DNA of 64,000 nt from Brevundimonas basaltis (GCF_014202075.1 NZ_JACHFZ010000005.1:96479-160478), one strand, 5' to 3'; numbered from the stretch's first letter, positions 34,991 to 44,726 are shown. The notes: generated by a model not told the origin, from the letters alone. Translations and numbers: made by a program.

Positions 34991-36973
34991 CTAGCCGAAT
35001 TCGACCAGCACATCGTCCGCGGCGACCGGGTCGCCGGCCTTGGCGGACACCGCCTTGACCACCCCGTCACGCTCGGCCTTGAGGATGTTCTGCATCTTCA
35101 TGGCTTCGATGATGGCCACGGTCTCGCCGCTCTTGACCTCCTGGCCGACCTCGACGGGGATGGCCACGACGAGGCCGGGCATGGGCGAGGTGATCAGCTT
35201 GCTCGTGTCGGCGGCCTGTTTCTCGGGCAGGCGGGCGTAGAGGGCGGCGACGGCGGGGGTCAGGACGCGGACGCGGGCCCTGGCGGCGCGGTGGCGGATG
35301 GTGAAGCCGTCGGCGACGCGGGCCACCTCGGCGGTGAAGGGCTCGCCGCCCAGCTCGGCGCGGAACTGGGCCAGGCCCGGGCGCCAGTCGATGTCGCTGA
35401 GGCGCAGGGCGCGGTCCTCGCCGGCCAGGTCGAGGGTCAGGGCCTCGTCGTCGTCATAGGACAGGGTGACGCCATGAGCGTCCTGACCGATCAGCACGGT
35501 CCATTCGGTGCGGTTGGACGGGTCGCCGGAGAGCTCGGTGAGGATCTCGTTCATGGCCGCGGCGGCGGCGATCAGGATGTCGGTCTGGCGCCGGTCGGGG
35601 GCGAGGCCGTGGAAGCCGTCGGGGAATTCGTCCTTGATGTAGCTGGTCGAGATCTGGCCCGAGCGGAAGCGCGGCTGGTCCATGACGGCGGCGAGGAAGG
35701 GCACGTTATGGCCGACGCCCTGCAGGTGGGTGTCCTCGAGCGCACGGGCCATGCCGTCGATGGCGCCGTCGCGGGTGGGGGCCCAGGCGCACAGTTTGGC
35801 GATCATAGGATCGTAGAACATCGAGATCTCGTCGCCCTCGCGGACGCCGGAGTCGTTGCGGACGGTGTAGTCCCCTTGATCGCCTTCTTCGGCGGTGTCG
35901 TAGCGGACGAGGCGGCCAATGCTGGGCAGGAAGCCGCGGTAGGGGTCCTCGGCGTAGATGCGGCTCTCGATGGCCCAGCCGTTGATGGCCAGGTCCTTCT
36001 GGGCGAAGGCCAGCTTTTCGCCCCAGGCCGAGCGGATCATCTGCTCGACCAGATCGACGCCGGTGATCAGTTCGGTGACCGGATGCTCGACCTGCAGCCG
36101 GGTGTTCATCTCGAGGAAGAAGAAAGACTTGTCCTGGCCGGCGACGAATTCGACCGTGCCGGCGCTGTCGTAGTTCACGGCCTTGGCGAGGGCGACGGCC
36201 TGAGCGCCCATGGCGGCGCGGGTCGCCTGATCGAGGAGCGGACTTGGCGCCTCCTCGATGACCTTCTGATTGCGGCGCTGGATCGAGCATTCGCGCTCGA
36301 ACAGGTGGACCACGTTGCCGTGCTTGTCGCCGAGCACCTGGATCTCGATGTGGCGGGGATCGACGATGAATTTCTCGAGGAAGACCCGGTCGTCGCCGAA
36401 GGCGTTCTGCGCCTCGGCCTTCACGGCGGCGAAGCCCTCGGCCATGTCGGCGTCGGAATGGGCCACGCGGATGCCCTTGCCGCCGCCGCCGGCGGAAGCC
36501 TTGATCATGATCGGGTAGCCGATCTCGTTGGCGATCTTCACCGCCTCTTCCGTCGTCTCGATCAGGCCCATGTGGCCGGGGACGGTGGAGACGCCGGCTT
36601 CGGCGGCCAGTTTCTTGGAGCTGATCTTGTCGCCCATGGCCTCGATGGCCTCGGGGTTGGGGCCGATGAAGGTGATGCCCTCGTCGCGCAGGCGGCGGGC
36701 GAAGCCGGCGTTCTCGCTGAGGAAGCCGAAGCCGGGGTGGACCGCTTCCGCGCCCGTTTGCCGCACCGCTTCGACGATCTTGTCGGCCAGCAGATAGGAT
36801 TGCGCCGCGGGAGCGGGGCCGATCAGCACCGCCTCGTCGGCCATCTCGACGGCGAGGGATCCGGCGTCGGCCTCGGAATAGACCTGCACCGTGGCGATGC
36901 CCATGCGGCGGCAGGTCTTGATGATGCGGACGGCGATCTCGCCGCGGTTGGCGATCAGGATTTTGGAGAACAT
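34991..36973 (-). CDS. pccA: propionyl-CoA carboxylase, biotin-carrying alpha subunit
   Basis: This 660-residue protein starts MFSKILIANRGEIAVRI. It has a biotin carboxylase domain (GGGGKGIRVAHSD, ECSIQRRNQKVIEEAPSP and EMNTRLQVEHPVTE), a central BT-type domain and a C-terminal biotinyl domain with the biotin-accepting lysine in IEAMKMQNILKAE. It carboxylates biotin with ATP and bicarbonate for transfer to propionyl-CoA by the beta subunit, which is not in this window. The domain layout and the EAMKMQN form separate it from the methylcrotonyl-CoA carboxylase subunit at 51.5 kb, which has EAMKMEH. Confidence 0.83.
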   Translation of the reverse strand: MFSKILIANRGEIAVRIIKTCRRMGIATVQVYSEADAGSLAVEMADEAVLIGPAPAAQSYLLADKIVEAVRQTGAEAVHPGFGFLSENAGFARRLRDEGITFIGPNPEAIEAMGDKISSKKLAAEAGVSTVPGHMGLIETTEEAVKIANEIGYPIMIKASAGGGGKGIRVAHSDADMAEGFAAVKAEAQNAFGDDRVFLEKFIVDPRHIEIQVLGDKHGNVVHLFERECSIQRRNQKVIEEAPSPLLDQATRAAMGAQAVALAKAVNYDSAGTVEFVAGQDKSFFFLEMNTRLQVEHPVTELITGVDLVEQMIRSAWGEKLAFAQKDLAINGWAIESRIYAEDPYRGFLPSIGRLVRYDTAEEGDQGDYTVRNDSGVREGDEISMFYDPMIAKLCAWAPTRDGAIDGMARALEDTHLQGVGHNVPFLAAVMDQPRFRSGQISTSYIKDEFPDGFHGLAPDRRQTDILIAAAAAMNEILTELSGDPSNRTEWTVLIGQDAHGVTLSYDDDEALTLDLAGEDRALRLSDIDWRPGLAQFRAELGGEPFTAEVARVADGFTIRHRAARARVRVLTPAVAALYARLPEKQAADTSKLITSPMPGLVVAIPVEVGQEVKSGETVAIIEAMKMQNILKAERDGVVKAVSAKAGDPVAADDVLVEFG

Positions 36974-37168
36974 GCTGCGGTCTTTGGCGTCTGTAACTCT
37001 GAAGCGAATGTGATCGCGGCGTGAGGGAAGCGCCCCGATTAGGCCGCGATCCCGCGGGAGTAAACTCATGGGGGCGTTCATCCGAACGGGGTACGGGCTT
37101 GGCAAGGTCTGTCCCGATGGGCTTTAACGCTGCCCGATCCCTGTTCCCACGGCCCGGAGCCCGACTTG

Positions 37169-38668
37169 ATGTCCCGTATCCTCCCCGTCGCCGCGACCGC
37201 CGCGGCCCTGACTGTCAGCCTGACCCTGGGCGCCGGAACGGCCTCGGCCCAGGACTGGCGCGCCCTCGCCAGCCAGGACCTGCAGGCGGCCCGCGCCGAG
37301 CTGGCGGCGAACCACCCGGCGCCCGTCGTGCCCGGGCAGGCCAGCCAGACCTTCCAGGCCTGGCTCGACGCCGGTCTGCAGGACGCTCTTTCAAAGGTCG
37401 GCCAGTCGAACAGCGGCTCCAGCCACGCCTATCTGCTGCGCTACTACGCGGCCGGCTTCCGCGATTCGAACATCGTCATTCGCCCGAGCTACGAGACGGC
37501 GGCGGACCGCTTCTCGGCGATCAGCTGGCCGGGCCTGTCCACCGGGTGGCGCGACGGCCAGTATGTGGTGACCTATGTGCAGCCGGGCGTGCGCGGCCTG
37601 CCGCCGGTCGGCGCCGTGGTCACGGAGTGCAATCTGACTCCGATCGAGGAATACGCCCGCGAAAAGCTGGACCTGTGGGAAGGCGACCTGAACACCGAGG
37701 CCGGCCGCGTCACCACGGCGCCCTATCTGCTGTGGAACCGCAACAATCCCTATGCCAGCGGAACACCCTCGACCTGCAAGTTCAAGGTCGGGCGCCGCGA
37801 GCGCGACTATGAGTTCCGCCCGGTTCCGGTGGTGCCGGCCAACCTCGAGGCGGCCTATCGCGCCACCGTGTACACGCCCGGGCCGGTGCCGCTGGCGATC
37901 GAGACGGTCAACGGCCGTCCGTGGATCAACGTCCACTCGTTCGCCGACGACGCGGGTTGGGACGCCTTCAACGCCCAGTTGGTGTCGCAACTGCCGACGA
38001 TCCAGGGACCGCAAGGCTTCGTGCTGGACCTGCGCGGCGGGAGCGGGTCGTCAAACCTCGGCTCGACCGCCCGCGGTTACGGCGTGCTGAACCGCCTGTG
38101 GACCCCGGAATTCACCCAGAGCCGCCAGCCGACGGGCGGAGACTTCGTCTATCGCGCCACCCCGGCGAACCGCGAATGGTACGCCCAGGTCATCCAGCGG
38201 ATGAAGCAGGACGCCCGCTTCGTCTATGAGGCTCCGGAGGTGATCGCCCAGACCGAAGCCGTTCTGGCCGCATTCGACGCCGCCATCGCCGCCGGTCAGC
38301 CGAGCTTCACCCAGCCGCTGCCCGAGAAGGCGGCCGATCCCAATGTGGCCAACCCGGTTCAGGGGCCGGTTGTCGTTCTGGTCGACGCCGGCTGCTCGGG
38401 CGGCTGCCTCGACACCCTCGATCTGGTCAGCCGGCTGCCGAACGTGCGCATCGCCGGATCGACCACGGCGGCTGACTCGATCTTCATCGAGCAGACCGTC
38501 GAACGCCTGCCCTCGACCTATGCCAACCTGAGCTACGGTCACAAGGCTTGGGTCTCGCGTCAGCGCGGCAACAACCAGCCGTTCATCCCGGCGCAAGGCC
38601 TGACCTACACGGGCAACCCGGTCGACGAGACCGCGGTGCGGGCCTGGGTGGGATCGCTGTTTCAGTAA
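37169..38668 (+). CDS. secreted S41-peptidase-like protein
   Basis: This 499-residue secreted protein has a signal peptide (MSRILPVAATAAALTVSLTL to about residue 29). The C-terminal half has the S41 tail-specific-protease fold markers GFVLDLRGGSGSSN near residue 290 and VVVLVDAGCSGGCLDTLDL near 415. In related proteins the equivalent segment carries a nucleophilic serine in a SAC/SAS context. Here the serine is displaced by one residue (CSGGC), so activity is uncertain. The function is unknown. The ATG at 37169 is used; a TTG just upstream is unlikely. Confidence 0.72.
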   Translation: MSRILPVAATAAALTVSLTLGAGTASAQDWRALASQDLQAARAELAANHPAPVVPGQASQTFQAWLDAGLQDALSKVGQSNSGSSHAYLLRYYAAGFRDSNIVIRPSYETAADRFSAISWPGLSTGWRDGQYVVTYVQPGVRGLPPVGAVVTECNLTPIEEYAREKLDLWEGDLNTEAGRVTTAPYLLWNRNNPYASGTPSTCKFKVGRRERDYEFRPVPVVPANLEAAYRATVYTPGPVPLAIETVNGRPWINVHSFADDAGWDAFNAQLVSQLPTIQGPQGFVLDLRGGSGSSNLGSTARGYGVLNRLWTPEFTQSRQPTGGDFVYRATPANREWYAQVIQRMKQDARFVYEAPEVIAQTEAVLAAFDAAIAAGQPSFTQPLPEKAADPNVANPVQGPVVVLVDAGCSGGCLDTLDLVSRLPNVRIAGSTTAADSIFIEQTVERLPSTYANLSYGHKAWVSRQRGNNQPFIPAQGLTYTGNPVDETAVRAWVGSLFQ

Positions 38669-38758
38669 CGCCGCCGCGCGTCGCCCTGCGTGAGCGCGGA
38701 CGGAACTTCAGGGCCGGACGGGGTGGAAGCCGCGTCCGGCCCTTCCTATTTCGAAGGC

Positions 38759-39259
38759 ATGTCCGATATCGCCCCGGCCCGACGCTCGCCCTCCGGTTTT
38801 GACCTGACCCCGCCCGACGACGACGAGCGGGCGCGGCTGGAGGCCGATCTGTCGCCCGAGGAGAAGCGCGTTCTGCTGGCCCACGGCACCGAGGCGCCGT
38901 TCTGCGGAACGCTGCTGGGCGAATCGCGGGCGGGTGTGTTCTGCTGCCGGGAATGCGGCCTGCCGCTGTTCCGCGCCGGGGCCAAGTTCGAGAGCGGCAC
39001 CGGCTGGCCCAGTTTCACCGAGCCGGTTGATCCGACCCATGTGAGGGCGATCACCGACCGCTCGCACGGCATGACCCGCACCGAGACCCGCTGCGCCCGC
39101 TGCGACAGCCACCAGGGCCACGTGTTTCCGGACGGTCCGCCGCCGAGCGGGCTGAGGTACTGCATCAACTCAGTGGCCTTGAGCTTCGCGCCGGACGGGG
39201 AGCCGCTGCCGGACCCGCTGGGGCGCGGCGACGCCGCCGCGGGAATCGGGGCGGCCTGA
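38759..39259 (+). CDS. msrB: peptide-methionine (R)-S-oxide reductase
   Basis: This 166-residue protein repairs oxidised methionine (R form). The family signatures APFCGTLLGESRAGVFCCRECGLPLF and FESGTGWPSF are present, as are the two zinc-binding CxxC pairs (CREC and CARC) and the catalytic cysteine in GLRYCINSVAL. I chose ATG 38759 (MSDIAPARRSPSGFDLTP); a GTG further upstream would add about 23 residues unlike the family. Confidence 0.92.
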   Translation: MSDIAPARRSPSGFDLTPPDDDERARLEADLSPEEKRVLLAHGTEAPFCGTLLGESRAGVFCCRECGLPLFRAGAKFESGTGWPSFTEPVDPTHVRAITDRSHGMTRTETRCARCDSHQGHVFPDGPPPSGLRYCINSVALSFAPDGEPLPDPLGRGDAAAGIGAA

Positions 39260-39308
39260 CCTTGGCCGCATTTGAGGCTAGGGTGAGTTCCTCGCAGGAG
39301 ACGACGCC

Positions 39309-39890
39309 ATGCTGATCCCCGTGCTGCTGACGGCCCTGGCCGCCGCGTCGGTCGCCTCGCCCGAGGGACCCGATCAGGACGGCGTGGTGACCACCGCTCC
39401 GGCCACGCCCCCGGTCCTCGCCGGGGCCCAGGCGCCGGTCGCCCCGGAGGTCGCCGCCGGCGCCGGCGCGCAGTCGGCCACGCCGCACGGCCTGAGCACT
39501 GACCAGCAGATCGCGCAGTGGCTGGCGGCCCGGTCCCCAGACCCGATGCCCGCCGCTGATTCGTCACCGTGGCGCGACGACCGCAAACCGCATGGCGAGT
39601 TCAGCGTCGGCATCGGCACGGGCGGCTACCGCGACTATGCGGCGGTGGTGTCCCTGCCGGTCGGCGAGAGCGGCCGGCTGGATATCAGCATCCGCCAGTC
39701 CGAGAACGATCCCTACCGCCACCGCTACGGCTATGGCGGGGGCTACGATCCGTATTTCGCCGACAGCGGCTACGCCTTCCCCGGCCAGGCCGCGCCGGGC
39801 GCCGCCATCGGCTACGAGCGCCATCTGTCGCGGGCCGATGGCCCGCCCTGGGTCCAACCCTCGCCCCGGTCGCAGCAGCCGGCGAAATAG
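39309..39890 (+). CDS. hypothetical secreted protein
   Basis: This 193-residue protein has an N-terminal hydrophobic signal (MLIPVLLTALAAASVAS) and a GCAGGAG ribosome-binding site. An Ala/Pro-rich region precedes a short conserved-looking block (GEFSVGIGTGGYRDYAAVVSL and GRLDISIRQSEN). A Tyr/Gly-rich tail (YGYGGGYDPY) ends the protein. It might be an outer-membrane-associated protein, but the family is not recognised. A strong terminator follows. Confidence 0.65.
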   Translation: MLIPVLLTALAAASVASPEGPDQDGVVTTAPATPPVLAGAQAPVAPEVAAGAGAQSATPHGLSTDQQIAQWLAARSPDPMPAADSSPWRDDRKPHGEFSVGIGTGGYRDYAAVVSLPVGESGRLDISIRQSENDPYRHRYGYGGGYDPYFADSGYAFPGQAAPGAAIGYERHLSRADGPPWVQPSPRSQQPAK

Positions 39891-39891
39891 A

Positions 39892-39922
39892 AAAAGGCCC
39901 GATCCGGCGGATCGGGCCTTTT
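39892..39922 (+). terminator. rho-independent terminator
   Basis: A perfect 14-bp stem (AAAAGGCCCGATCC / GGATCGGGCCTTTT) with loop GGC begins two bases after the stop codon of the preceding gene. The A and T runs make it usable in both directions, so it can also end transcripts of the convergent tRNA-Thr gene. Confidence 0.92.
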
Positions 39923-39929
39923 GCATCAG

Positions 39930-40004
<75 letters not shown>

Positions 40005-40104
40005 GGAAACTGAGGAAGCGGCCCTATAGCCAACGGGGGACAACGGGGGAAGCCCTGATTTCCCCCGCTTGCGGAAAACTTTGTCCGCGGGTCATCATCC
40101 TCCG

Positions 40105-40287
40105 ATGGATGAGTCGAAAAATCCGGCGCCCCTCCCGAAGCTGCCGCCCAGCTTGCCGGATCCGTTGGCGCCACCGAAGACGCCCGCTACGGAGCGGGCG
40201 CAGCGGCTGGCCACGGCGCTGAGAGACAATCTGAAGCGGCGCAAGGCGGCGACCCGGGCCGCCCGGACCGAAAAGCCGAGCAACTGA
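40105..40287 (+). CDS. small hypothetical protein upstream of murA
   Basis: This 60-residue protein starts MDESKNPAPLPKLPPSLPDP. A Pro-rich N-terminus is followed by a basic helix (ERAQRLATALRDNLKRRKAATRAAR). No clear ribosome-binding site precedes the ATG. The regular composition and its position at the head of the murA operon support a real gene. The function is unknown. Confidence 0.55.
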   Translation: MDESKNPAPLPKLPPSLPDPLAPPKTPATERAQRLATALRDNLKRRKAATRAARTEKPSN

Positions 40288-40393
40288 AAGTCATCGGTCG
40301 ACGGGCGGACGGACTTTCGCTCGCCGGGGCGTCCGGGCTAGATAGCCGCCCCGCGCCCCGGACAGCTCGATCGGGGCGGGCCTGTGAGACGAC

Positions 40394-41683
40394 ATGGACA
40401 GCATCGCCATCCAAGGCGGCGCCCGGCTGAACGGAACCATTCCGGTCAGCGGCGCCAAGAATTCCGCCCTCAAGCTGATGGCCGCCTCGATCCTGACCGA
40501 TCAGCCGCTGCGCCTGACCAATATGCCGCGCCTCGCGGACACCAAATTCCTCGGACGGCTGCTGCGTGAGCTCGGCGTCGAGGTGACCGAGAACGGGCAT
40601 GGCGGCGAGCAGGAGACGCTGTTCCACGCCGCGCGGATCAAATCGACCTTCGCCCCCTATGACCTGGTCCGGCAGATGCGGGCCTCGTTCAACGTGCTGG
40701 GGCCGCTGCTGGCGCGCACTGGCGAGGCCAAGGTGTCGCTGCCGGGCGGTTGCACCATCGGGGCCCGGCCGGTCGATCTGCACCTGCAGGCGCTGACCGC
40801 CATGGGCGCCGAGATCGAACTGGACGAGGGCTATGTCATCGCCCGCGCGCGGAACGGCCTGAAGGGGGCGGAGATCGAGTTTCCCTTTGTCTCCGTCGGA
40901 GCCACCGAACACGCCCTGCTGGCGGCGGTGCTGGCCGACGGCGTCACGGTTCTGAAGAAGGCGGCGCGCGAGCCGGAGATCGGCGACCTGGCCCGCTGCC
41001 TCGTCGCCATGGGCGCCAGGGTTGAGGGCATCGACACCGACGAGCTGGTGATCACCGGGGTGAGCTCGCTGGGCGGAACAGACTGGCCGGTCATCGCCGA
41101 CCGGATCGAGATGGGGTCCTACGCCGTCGCCGCGGCCATGGCCGGGGGCGAAGTGCGTCTGACGCGGGCGCGGCCGGAGCTGATGTCGGCCCTGACCGAG
41201 AAGATGATCGCGGCCGGCGTCGAGGTGACGCCGACGGCCGACGGGGTGATCGTGAAGCGCGACCCGGCCGTCCGGCTGAAGGGTGTCAACGTCGCTACCG
41301 AGGTCTATCCGGGCTTCGCCACAGACCTGCAGGCCCAGTTCATGGCGCTGATGACCACGGCGGAGGGCGACAGCGTCATCCACGAGAACATCTTCGAGAA
41401 CCGCTTCATGCATGCGCCGGAGCTGATGCGGCTCGGGGCCGACATCCATGTCCACGCCGGCGAGGCGGTGGTGAAGGGGGTCGAGGTGCTGCACGGCGCC
41501 CAGGTCATGGCCACCGACCTGCGGGCCTCGGTCAGCCTGGTGATCGCGGGTCTCGTCGCCGAGGGCGAAACCACGGTCGGACGCGTGTATCATCTGGATC
41601 GCGGGTTCGAGCGGCTGGAAGAGAAGCTCGGGGCCTGCGGCGCGCAGATCCGCCGAATCAGGGGCGAGGACCATGAGCACTGA
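40394..41683 (+). CDS. murA: UDP-N-acetylglucosamine 1-carboxyvinyltransferase MurA
   Basis: This 429-residue protein catalyses the first committed step of peptidoglycan synthesis, adding enolpyruvate to UDP-GlcNAc. It starts [33 protein letters not shown] carries the catalytic Lys/Asn, and the PEP-binding cysteine is Cys119 in [15 protein letters not shown]. That cysteine is the fosfomycin target. The gene begins a compact operon and its end overlaps the DUF2948 gene by 11 bases. Confidence 0.96.
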   Translation: MDSIAIQGGARLNGTIPVSGAKNSALKLMAASILTDQPLRLTNMPRLADTKFLGRLLRELGVEVTENGHGGEQETLFHAARIKSTFAPYDLVRQMRASFNVLGPLLARTGEAKVSLPGGCTIGARPVDLHLQALTAMGAEIELDEGYVIARARNGLKGAEIEFPFVSVGATEHALLAAVLADGVTVLKKAAREPEIGDLARCLVAMGARVEGIDTDELVITGVSSLGGTDWPVIADRIEMGSYAVAAAMAGGEVRLTRARPELMSALTEKMIAAGVEVTPTADGVIVKRDPAVRLKGVNVATEVYPGFATDLQAQFMALMTTAEGDSVIHENIFENRFMHAPELMRLGADIHVHAGEAVVKGVEVLHGAQVMATDLRASVSLVIAGLVAEGETTVGRVYHLDRGFERLEEKLGACGAQIRRIRGEDHEH

Positions 41684-42152
41684 GGCGACCGCCGCCGACG
41701 ACATGCCGCCGCCGGGAACGGCGGCCGAACCGCTTCGCCTTCTGGCCGAGGACGCCGACGACCTGCACATCATTTCCGCGGCGTTGCAGGACGCGATCAT
41801 GCGGCCGGTCGATATCGTCTGGGAGCCGTCGGCCCGGCGGGTGACCCTGGCGCTGAGCCGTTTCTGCTGGGAGTGCGGCGGCGCCCGGGTGATGGCGGCG
41901 ATGCAGTTCGGCGACGTGATCGCCGTCAAGAGTCGTCGCCTGCCGCGCGGGCCGGAGCATGCGCTGGAGCTGCTGGCCATGGATTTCGAGCCGGGCGAGG
42001 CGCCGGGCGGGCGGGTGACGCTGATGTTCGCCGGAGGCGGCGATCTGCGCATCGACGTCGAATGCCTCGACGCGGTGCTGACCGACCTTTCGGAACGCTG
42101 GCCCGCCCGGGTGGCGCCGACCCACAATGGCGACGAACCGGAGCCGGCGTGA
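41673..42152 (+). CDS. DUF2948 protein
   Basis: This 159-residue protein contains the DUF2948 pattern: [21 protein letters not shown], then [13 protein letters not shown], then [32 protein letters not shown] near the end. The family is found next to murA in alphaproteobacteria and has no known function. It overlaps both neighbours, murA by 11 bases and the UPF0262 gene by GTGA, so all three are cotranslated. Confidence 0.87.
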   Translation: MSTEATAADDMPPPGTAAEPLRLLAEDADDLHIISAALQDAIMRPVDIVWEPSARRVTLALSRFCWECGGARVMAAMQFGDVIAVKSRRLPRGPEHALELLAMDFEPGEAPGGRVTLMFAGGGDLRIDVECLDAVLTDLSERWPARVAPTHNGDEPEPA

Positions 42153-42613
42153 GCGAGCACCGTCTGTCCTCGGTCGAACTGGATGCGGCCACCCTGCCGG
42201 CGGCGACGGCCGAGATCGAGCACGAGCGCCGTGTGGCCATCTTCGATCTGGTGGAGAAGAACAGTTTCGAGCCGGCCGGGGCCGACGGCGGGCCCTATGC
42301 GCTGAAGCTGTCGCTGCTGGACGGGCGACTGGTGTTCGATATCGCCGGGCCGGAGTTCGCTCGCGCCCACGGCCTGTCGCTGAACCCGCTGAACAAGGTG
42401 GTGAAGGACTATATCGCCATCTGCGACAGCTATTTCGAGGCGTTGCGGGGAACCTCGCCGAGCCAGATCGAGGCCGTCGACATGGGCCGGCGCGGCCTGC
42501 ACAACGAAGGCGCCGAGCTGCTGAAAGCGCGGCTCGACGGCAAGATCGCGGTCGACCACGAGACGGCGCGGCGGCTGTTCACGCTCGTGACGGCGCTTTA
42601 TCGGCGCGGTTGA
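42149..42613 (+). CDS. UPF0262 family protein
   Basis: This 154-residue protein has a GTG start overlapping the preceding TGA (GTGA). Typical segments are [35 protein letters not shown] and [21 protein letters not shown]. It ends with [15 protein letters not shown]0262 proteins are restricted mainly to alphaproteobacteria. Their function is unknown. Confidence 0.88.
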   Translation: MSEHRLSSVELDAATLPAATAEIEHERRVAIFDLVEKNSFEPAGADGGPYALKLSLLDGRLVFDIAGPEFARAHGLSLNPLNKVVKDYIAICDSYFEALRGTSPSQIEAVDMGRRGLHNEGAELLKARLDGKIAVDHETARRLFTLVTALYRRG

Positions 42614-42719
42614 TCTCTCGACTATGGCGAGGTTTTCGGGCATAGGCCCGCTCTCTTTTCGACGTGCGCTCCCGCCCGGCGCGCGTCCAGACTTGTATTC
42701 ACCGGGCGTGAGAGGCCGC

Positions 42720-42938
42720 ATGGCTAAGGAAGAACTGCTCGAGTTTCCCGGCGTCGTCAGCGAACTGCTGCCGAACGCGACGTTTCGCGTGACGCTCGAG
42801 AACGACCACGAGATCATCGCCCACACCGCCGGCAAGATGCGCAAGAACCGCATCCGCGTGCTGGCCGGCGACAAGGTCCTGGTCGAGATGACGCCCTACG
42901 ACCTGACCAAGGGCCGCATCACCTACCGCTTCAAGTAA
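42720..42938 (+). CDS. infA: translation initiation factor IF-1
   Basis: This 72-residue S1/OB-fold protein starts [20 protein letters not shown]. The core [21 protein letters not shown] and [14 protein letters not shown] are nearly invariant in the family. It binds the 30S A site during initiation. The 106-base gap from the UPF0262 gene may contain its own promoter. Confidence 0.97.
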   Translation: MAKEELLEFPGVVSELLPNATFRVTLENDHEIIAHTAGKMRKNRIRVLAGDKVLVEMTPYDLTKGRITYRFK

Positions 42939-42950
42939 GGACGGGCTCGG

Positions 42951-43529
42951 ATGAGCCGTCCGGAGCTTGTGCTGGCGTCGGCCAGCCCGCGCCGCGTGGA
43001 ATTGCTGGCGCTGGTCGGGATCGTCCCCGACCGCATCGAACCCGCCGACATCGATGAAACGCCGCTGAAGGACGAGACGCCGCCGCGTCTCGCCGCCCGG
43101 CTGGCGCGGAGCAAGGCCGAGGCCGTGGCGGCCCGCGCGCCCGACTCCGTGGTGCTGGCCGCCGATACGGTGGTGGCCGTCGGCCGCCGCCTGCTGGAGA
43201 AGGCCGCCGACGAGGCCGAGGCGGTGCGGTTCCTGAAACTGCTGTCGGGGCGCAATCACCGGGTCTTCACCGGCGTGGCCGTGGCCGCCGGGGGCGCGAT
43301 CCGGCATCGGGTCGTCGAGGCGCGGGTCAGCATGAAGGTGCTGTCCGGGGACGAGATCGCCGCCTATGTCCGTTCGGGCGAATGGCGCGGCAAGGCCGGG
43401 GCTTATGGGATTCAGGGCCGGGCCGGGGCCTTCGTGACCCGGATCGTCGGCAGCTATCCCGCCATCGTCGGCCTGCCGCTGCACGAGACCGTCAACCTGC
43501 TGGCCGGGGCCGGCTGGCGCGCAGAGTGA
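42951..43529 (+). CDS. maf: Maf-family nucleotide pyrophosphatase
   Basis: This 192-residue protein has the Maf motifs LVLASASPRRVELL near the N-terminus, ARSKAEAVAA, VVLAADTVVAVGRRLLEKA and the C-terminal GKAGAYGIQGRAGAFV and SYPAIVGLPL. Maf enzymes hydrolyse non-canonical nucleotides or dTTP/UTP. The gene follows infA by 12 bases and overlaps rng by GTGA. Confidence 0.93.
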   Translation: MSRPELVLASASPRRVELLALVGIVPDRIEPADIDETPLKDETPPRLAARLARSKAEAVAARAPDSVVLAADTVVAVGRRLLEKAADEAEAVRFLKLLSGRNHRVFTGVAVAAGGAIRHRVVEARVSMKVLSGDEIAAYVRSGEWRGKAGAYGIQGRAGAFVTRIVGSYPAIVGLPLHETVNLLAGAGWRAE

Positions 43530-44557
43530 GCGCGCTCGAAACCTTCCTCGACGAGACGCCCGGCGAGGTCCGGGGGATGGTCGTGCGGGGCGGCCGGTTC
43601 GAACGCCTGATCATCCAGAGAGAGAGCGACCCTCCGCAGCATCGTTTGGGGGCGCGGTCTGTCGGGCGCGTGACCACGGTCGATGCGGGGCTGAAGGGTG
43701 CGTTCGTCGACATGGCCGCCGGGGAGCCGTTCGGCTTTCTGCCTCTGCGCAAGAGCGATCGGGTCGCCGTCGGCGACAAGGTCGAGGTCGAGGTCTCGGC
43801 CGAACCGCGCGAACACAAGGGGGTGACGCTGAGCCTGATCGGGGCGGGGGAGGGCGAGGCCCGCTTACTGCGACCCGGGCCGACCGTGGCCGAGACGCTG
43901 ACGCGGCTGGCCCCCGGCGTCGAACCGCGCGCCGGGGCGGCGGCGATGCGGGCCAGCCTCGAGGCCGAGGAGGAAGCAATGGCCCCGGGCGCACTGTTCG
44001 CCCATCTCGGCGTGCGGCTGATGGTGGAGCGGACGCGGGCGCTGGTGGCGGTGGACATCGACCATGCGCCGACCCCGGGCCGCGACGGGCGGCGCGACAA
44101 GACCCGGGCCAACCGCGAGGGGCTGGCGCAGGCGGCGCGGCTGATCCGGCTGAAAGGCTGGGGCGGGCTGGTCGCGGTCGATCTGGTCGGGACCGGGCAT
44201 GACGGGGCGGCGATTCTGGCGGCGGCCCGGGCGGCTTTCGGCGATGATCCCGGGGTCGCCTTCGGGCCGGTGAACCGGTTCGGCGTGCTGATGGTGTCGC
44301 TGCCGTGGCGCGAGACCCCGATCGAGGAGCGTCTGCGGGGAGCGGACGGGCGGCCGAGCCTGGAGACCCGGGCCGTGGACGCCGTGCGGCGTCTGGGTGT
44401 GGCGCTGGCGGACGACACGGCGACGCCCTATCTGACCCTGCGCTGCCCCCCGGCGGTTGCGCCGATGGCTGGAGCGCTGGCGGCGCGGCTCGGTCCGCGG
44501 GCGCGGGTGAAGGCCGATCCGGCCCTGACCGGCGGCGTGGAAATCGATGAAGGCTGA
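43526..44557 (+). CDS. rng: short ribonuclease E/G family protein
   Basis: This 343-residue member of the RNase E/G family has a GTG start overlapping maf. It has an S1-like N-terminus (GRVTTVDAGLKGAFVDM and GFLPL). The catalytic core has the metal-ligand strands ALVAVDIDHAPTPGRDG and WGGLVAVDLVGTGHDG. Full-length RNase G has close to 490 residues. This protein lacks the Zn-link CPxC motif and the small domain used for tetramer assembly. Short forms in the maf-rng-yacG cluster are known in alphaproteobacteria. Catalytic activity is likely but unproven. Confidence 0.85.
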   Translation: MSALETFLDETPGEVRGMVVRGGRFERLIIQRESDPPQHRLGARSVGRVTTVDAGLKGAFVDMAAGEPFGFLPLRKSDRVAVGDKVEVEVSAEPREHKGVTLSLIGAGEGEARLLRPGPTVAETLTRLAPGVEPRAGAAAMRASLEAEEEAMAPGALFAHLGVRLMVERTRALVAVDIDHAPTPGRDGRRDKTRANREGLAQAARLIRLKGWGGLVAVDLVGTGHDGAAILAAARAAFGDDPGVAFGPVNRFGVLMVSLPWRETPIEERLRGADGRPSLETRAVDAVRRLGVALADDTATPYLTLRCPPAVAPMAGALAARLGPRARVKADPALTGGVEIDEG

Positions 44558-44561
44558 AGCG

Positions 44562-44726
44562 ATGGCGACCTGCCCCATCTGCCGGCGCGCGCCGGCCGAC
44601 CCGAAATACAAGCCGTTCTGCTCCAAACGCTGCGCCGACGTGGATCTGCAGCGCTGGTTCACGGGCTCCTACGCCATCCCCGGCCCGGTGGAGGACGAGC
44701 CGCCGCGGGACGGAGAGGAAGGCTGA
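44562..44726 (+). CDS. yacG: DNA gyrase inhibitor / zinc-binding protein YacG
   Basis: This 54-residue protein starts MATCPICRRAPADPKYKPFC. The zinc ligands CPIC and CSKRC are in the family spacing and ADVDLQRWFTGSYAIPG follows. YacG binds GyrB and inhibits gyrase in E. coli. The start could also be the ATG at 44547, overlapping rng. It is the last gene of the murA-to-yacG block and sits 63 bases before tRNA-Phe. Confidence 0.92.
   Translation: MATCPICRRAPADPKYKPFCSKRCADVDLQRWFTGSYAIPGPVEDEPPRDGEEG

Noticed and set aside
34976..37024. Plus-strand open frame (682 codons) opposite pccA
   Set aside because: Gly/Asp/His-rich nonsense composition; the minus-strand product is an unmistakable biotin carboxylase.
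40187..42874. Minus-strand open frame (895 codons) opposite murA, DUF2948 and UPF0262
   Set aside because: Spans several well-supported plus-strand genes and shows no family motif.
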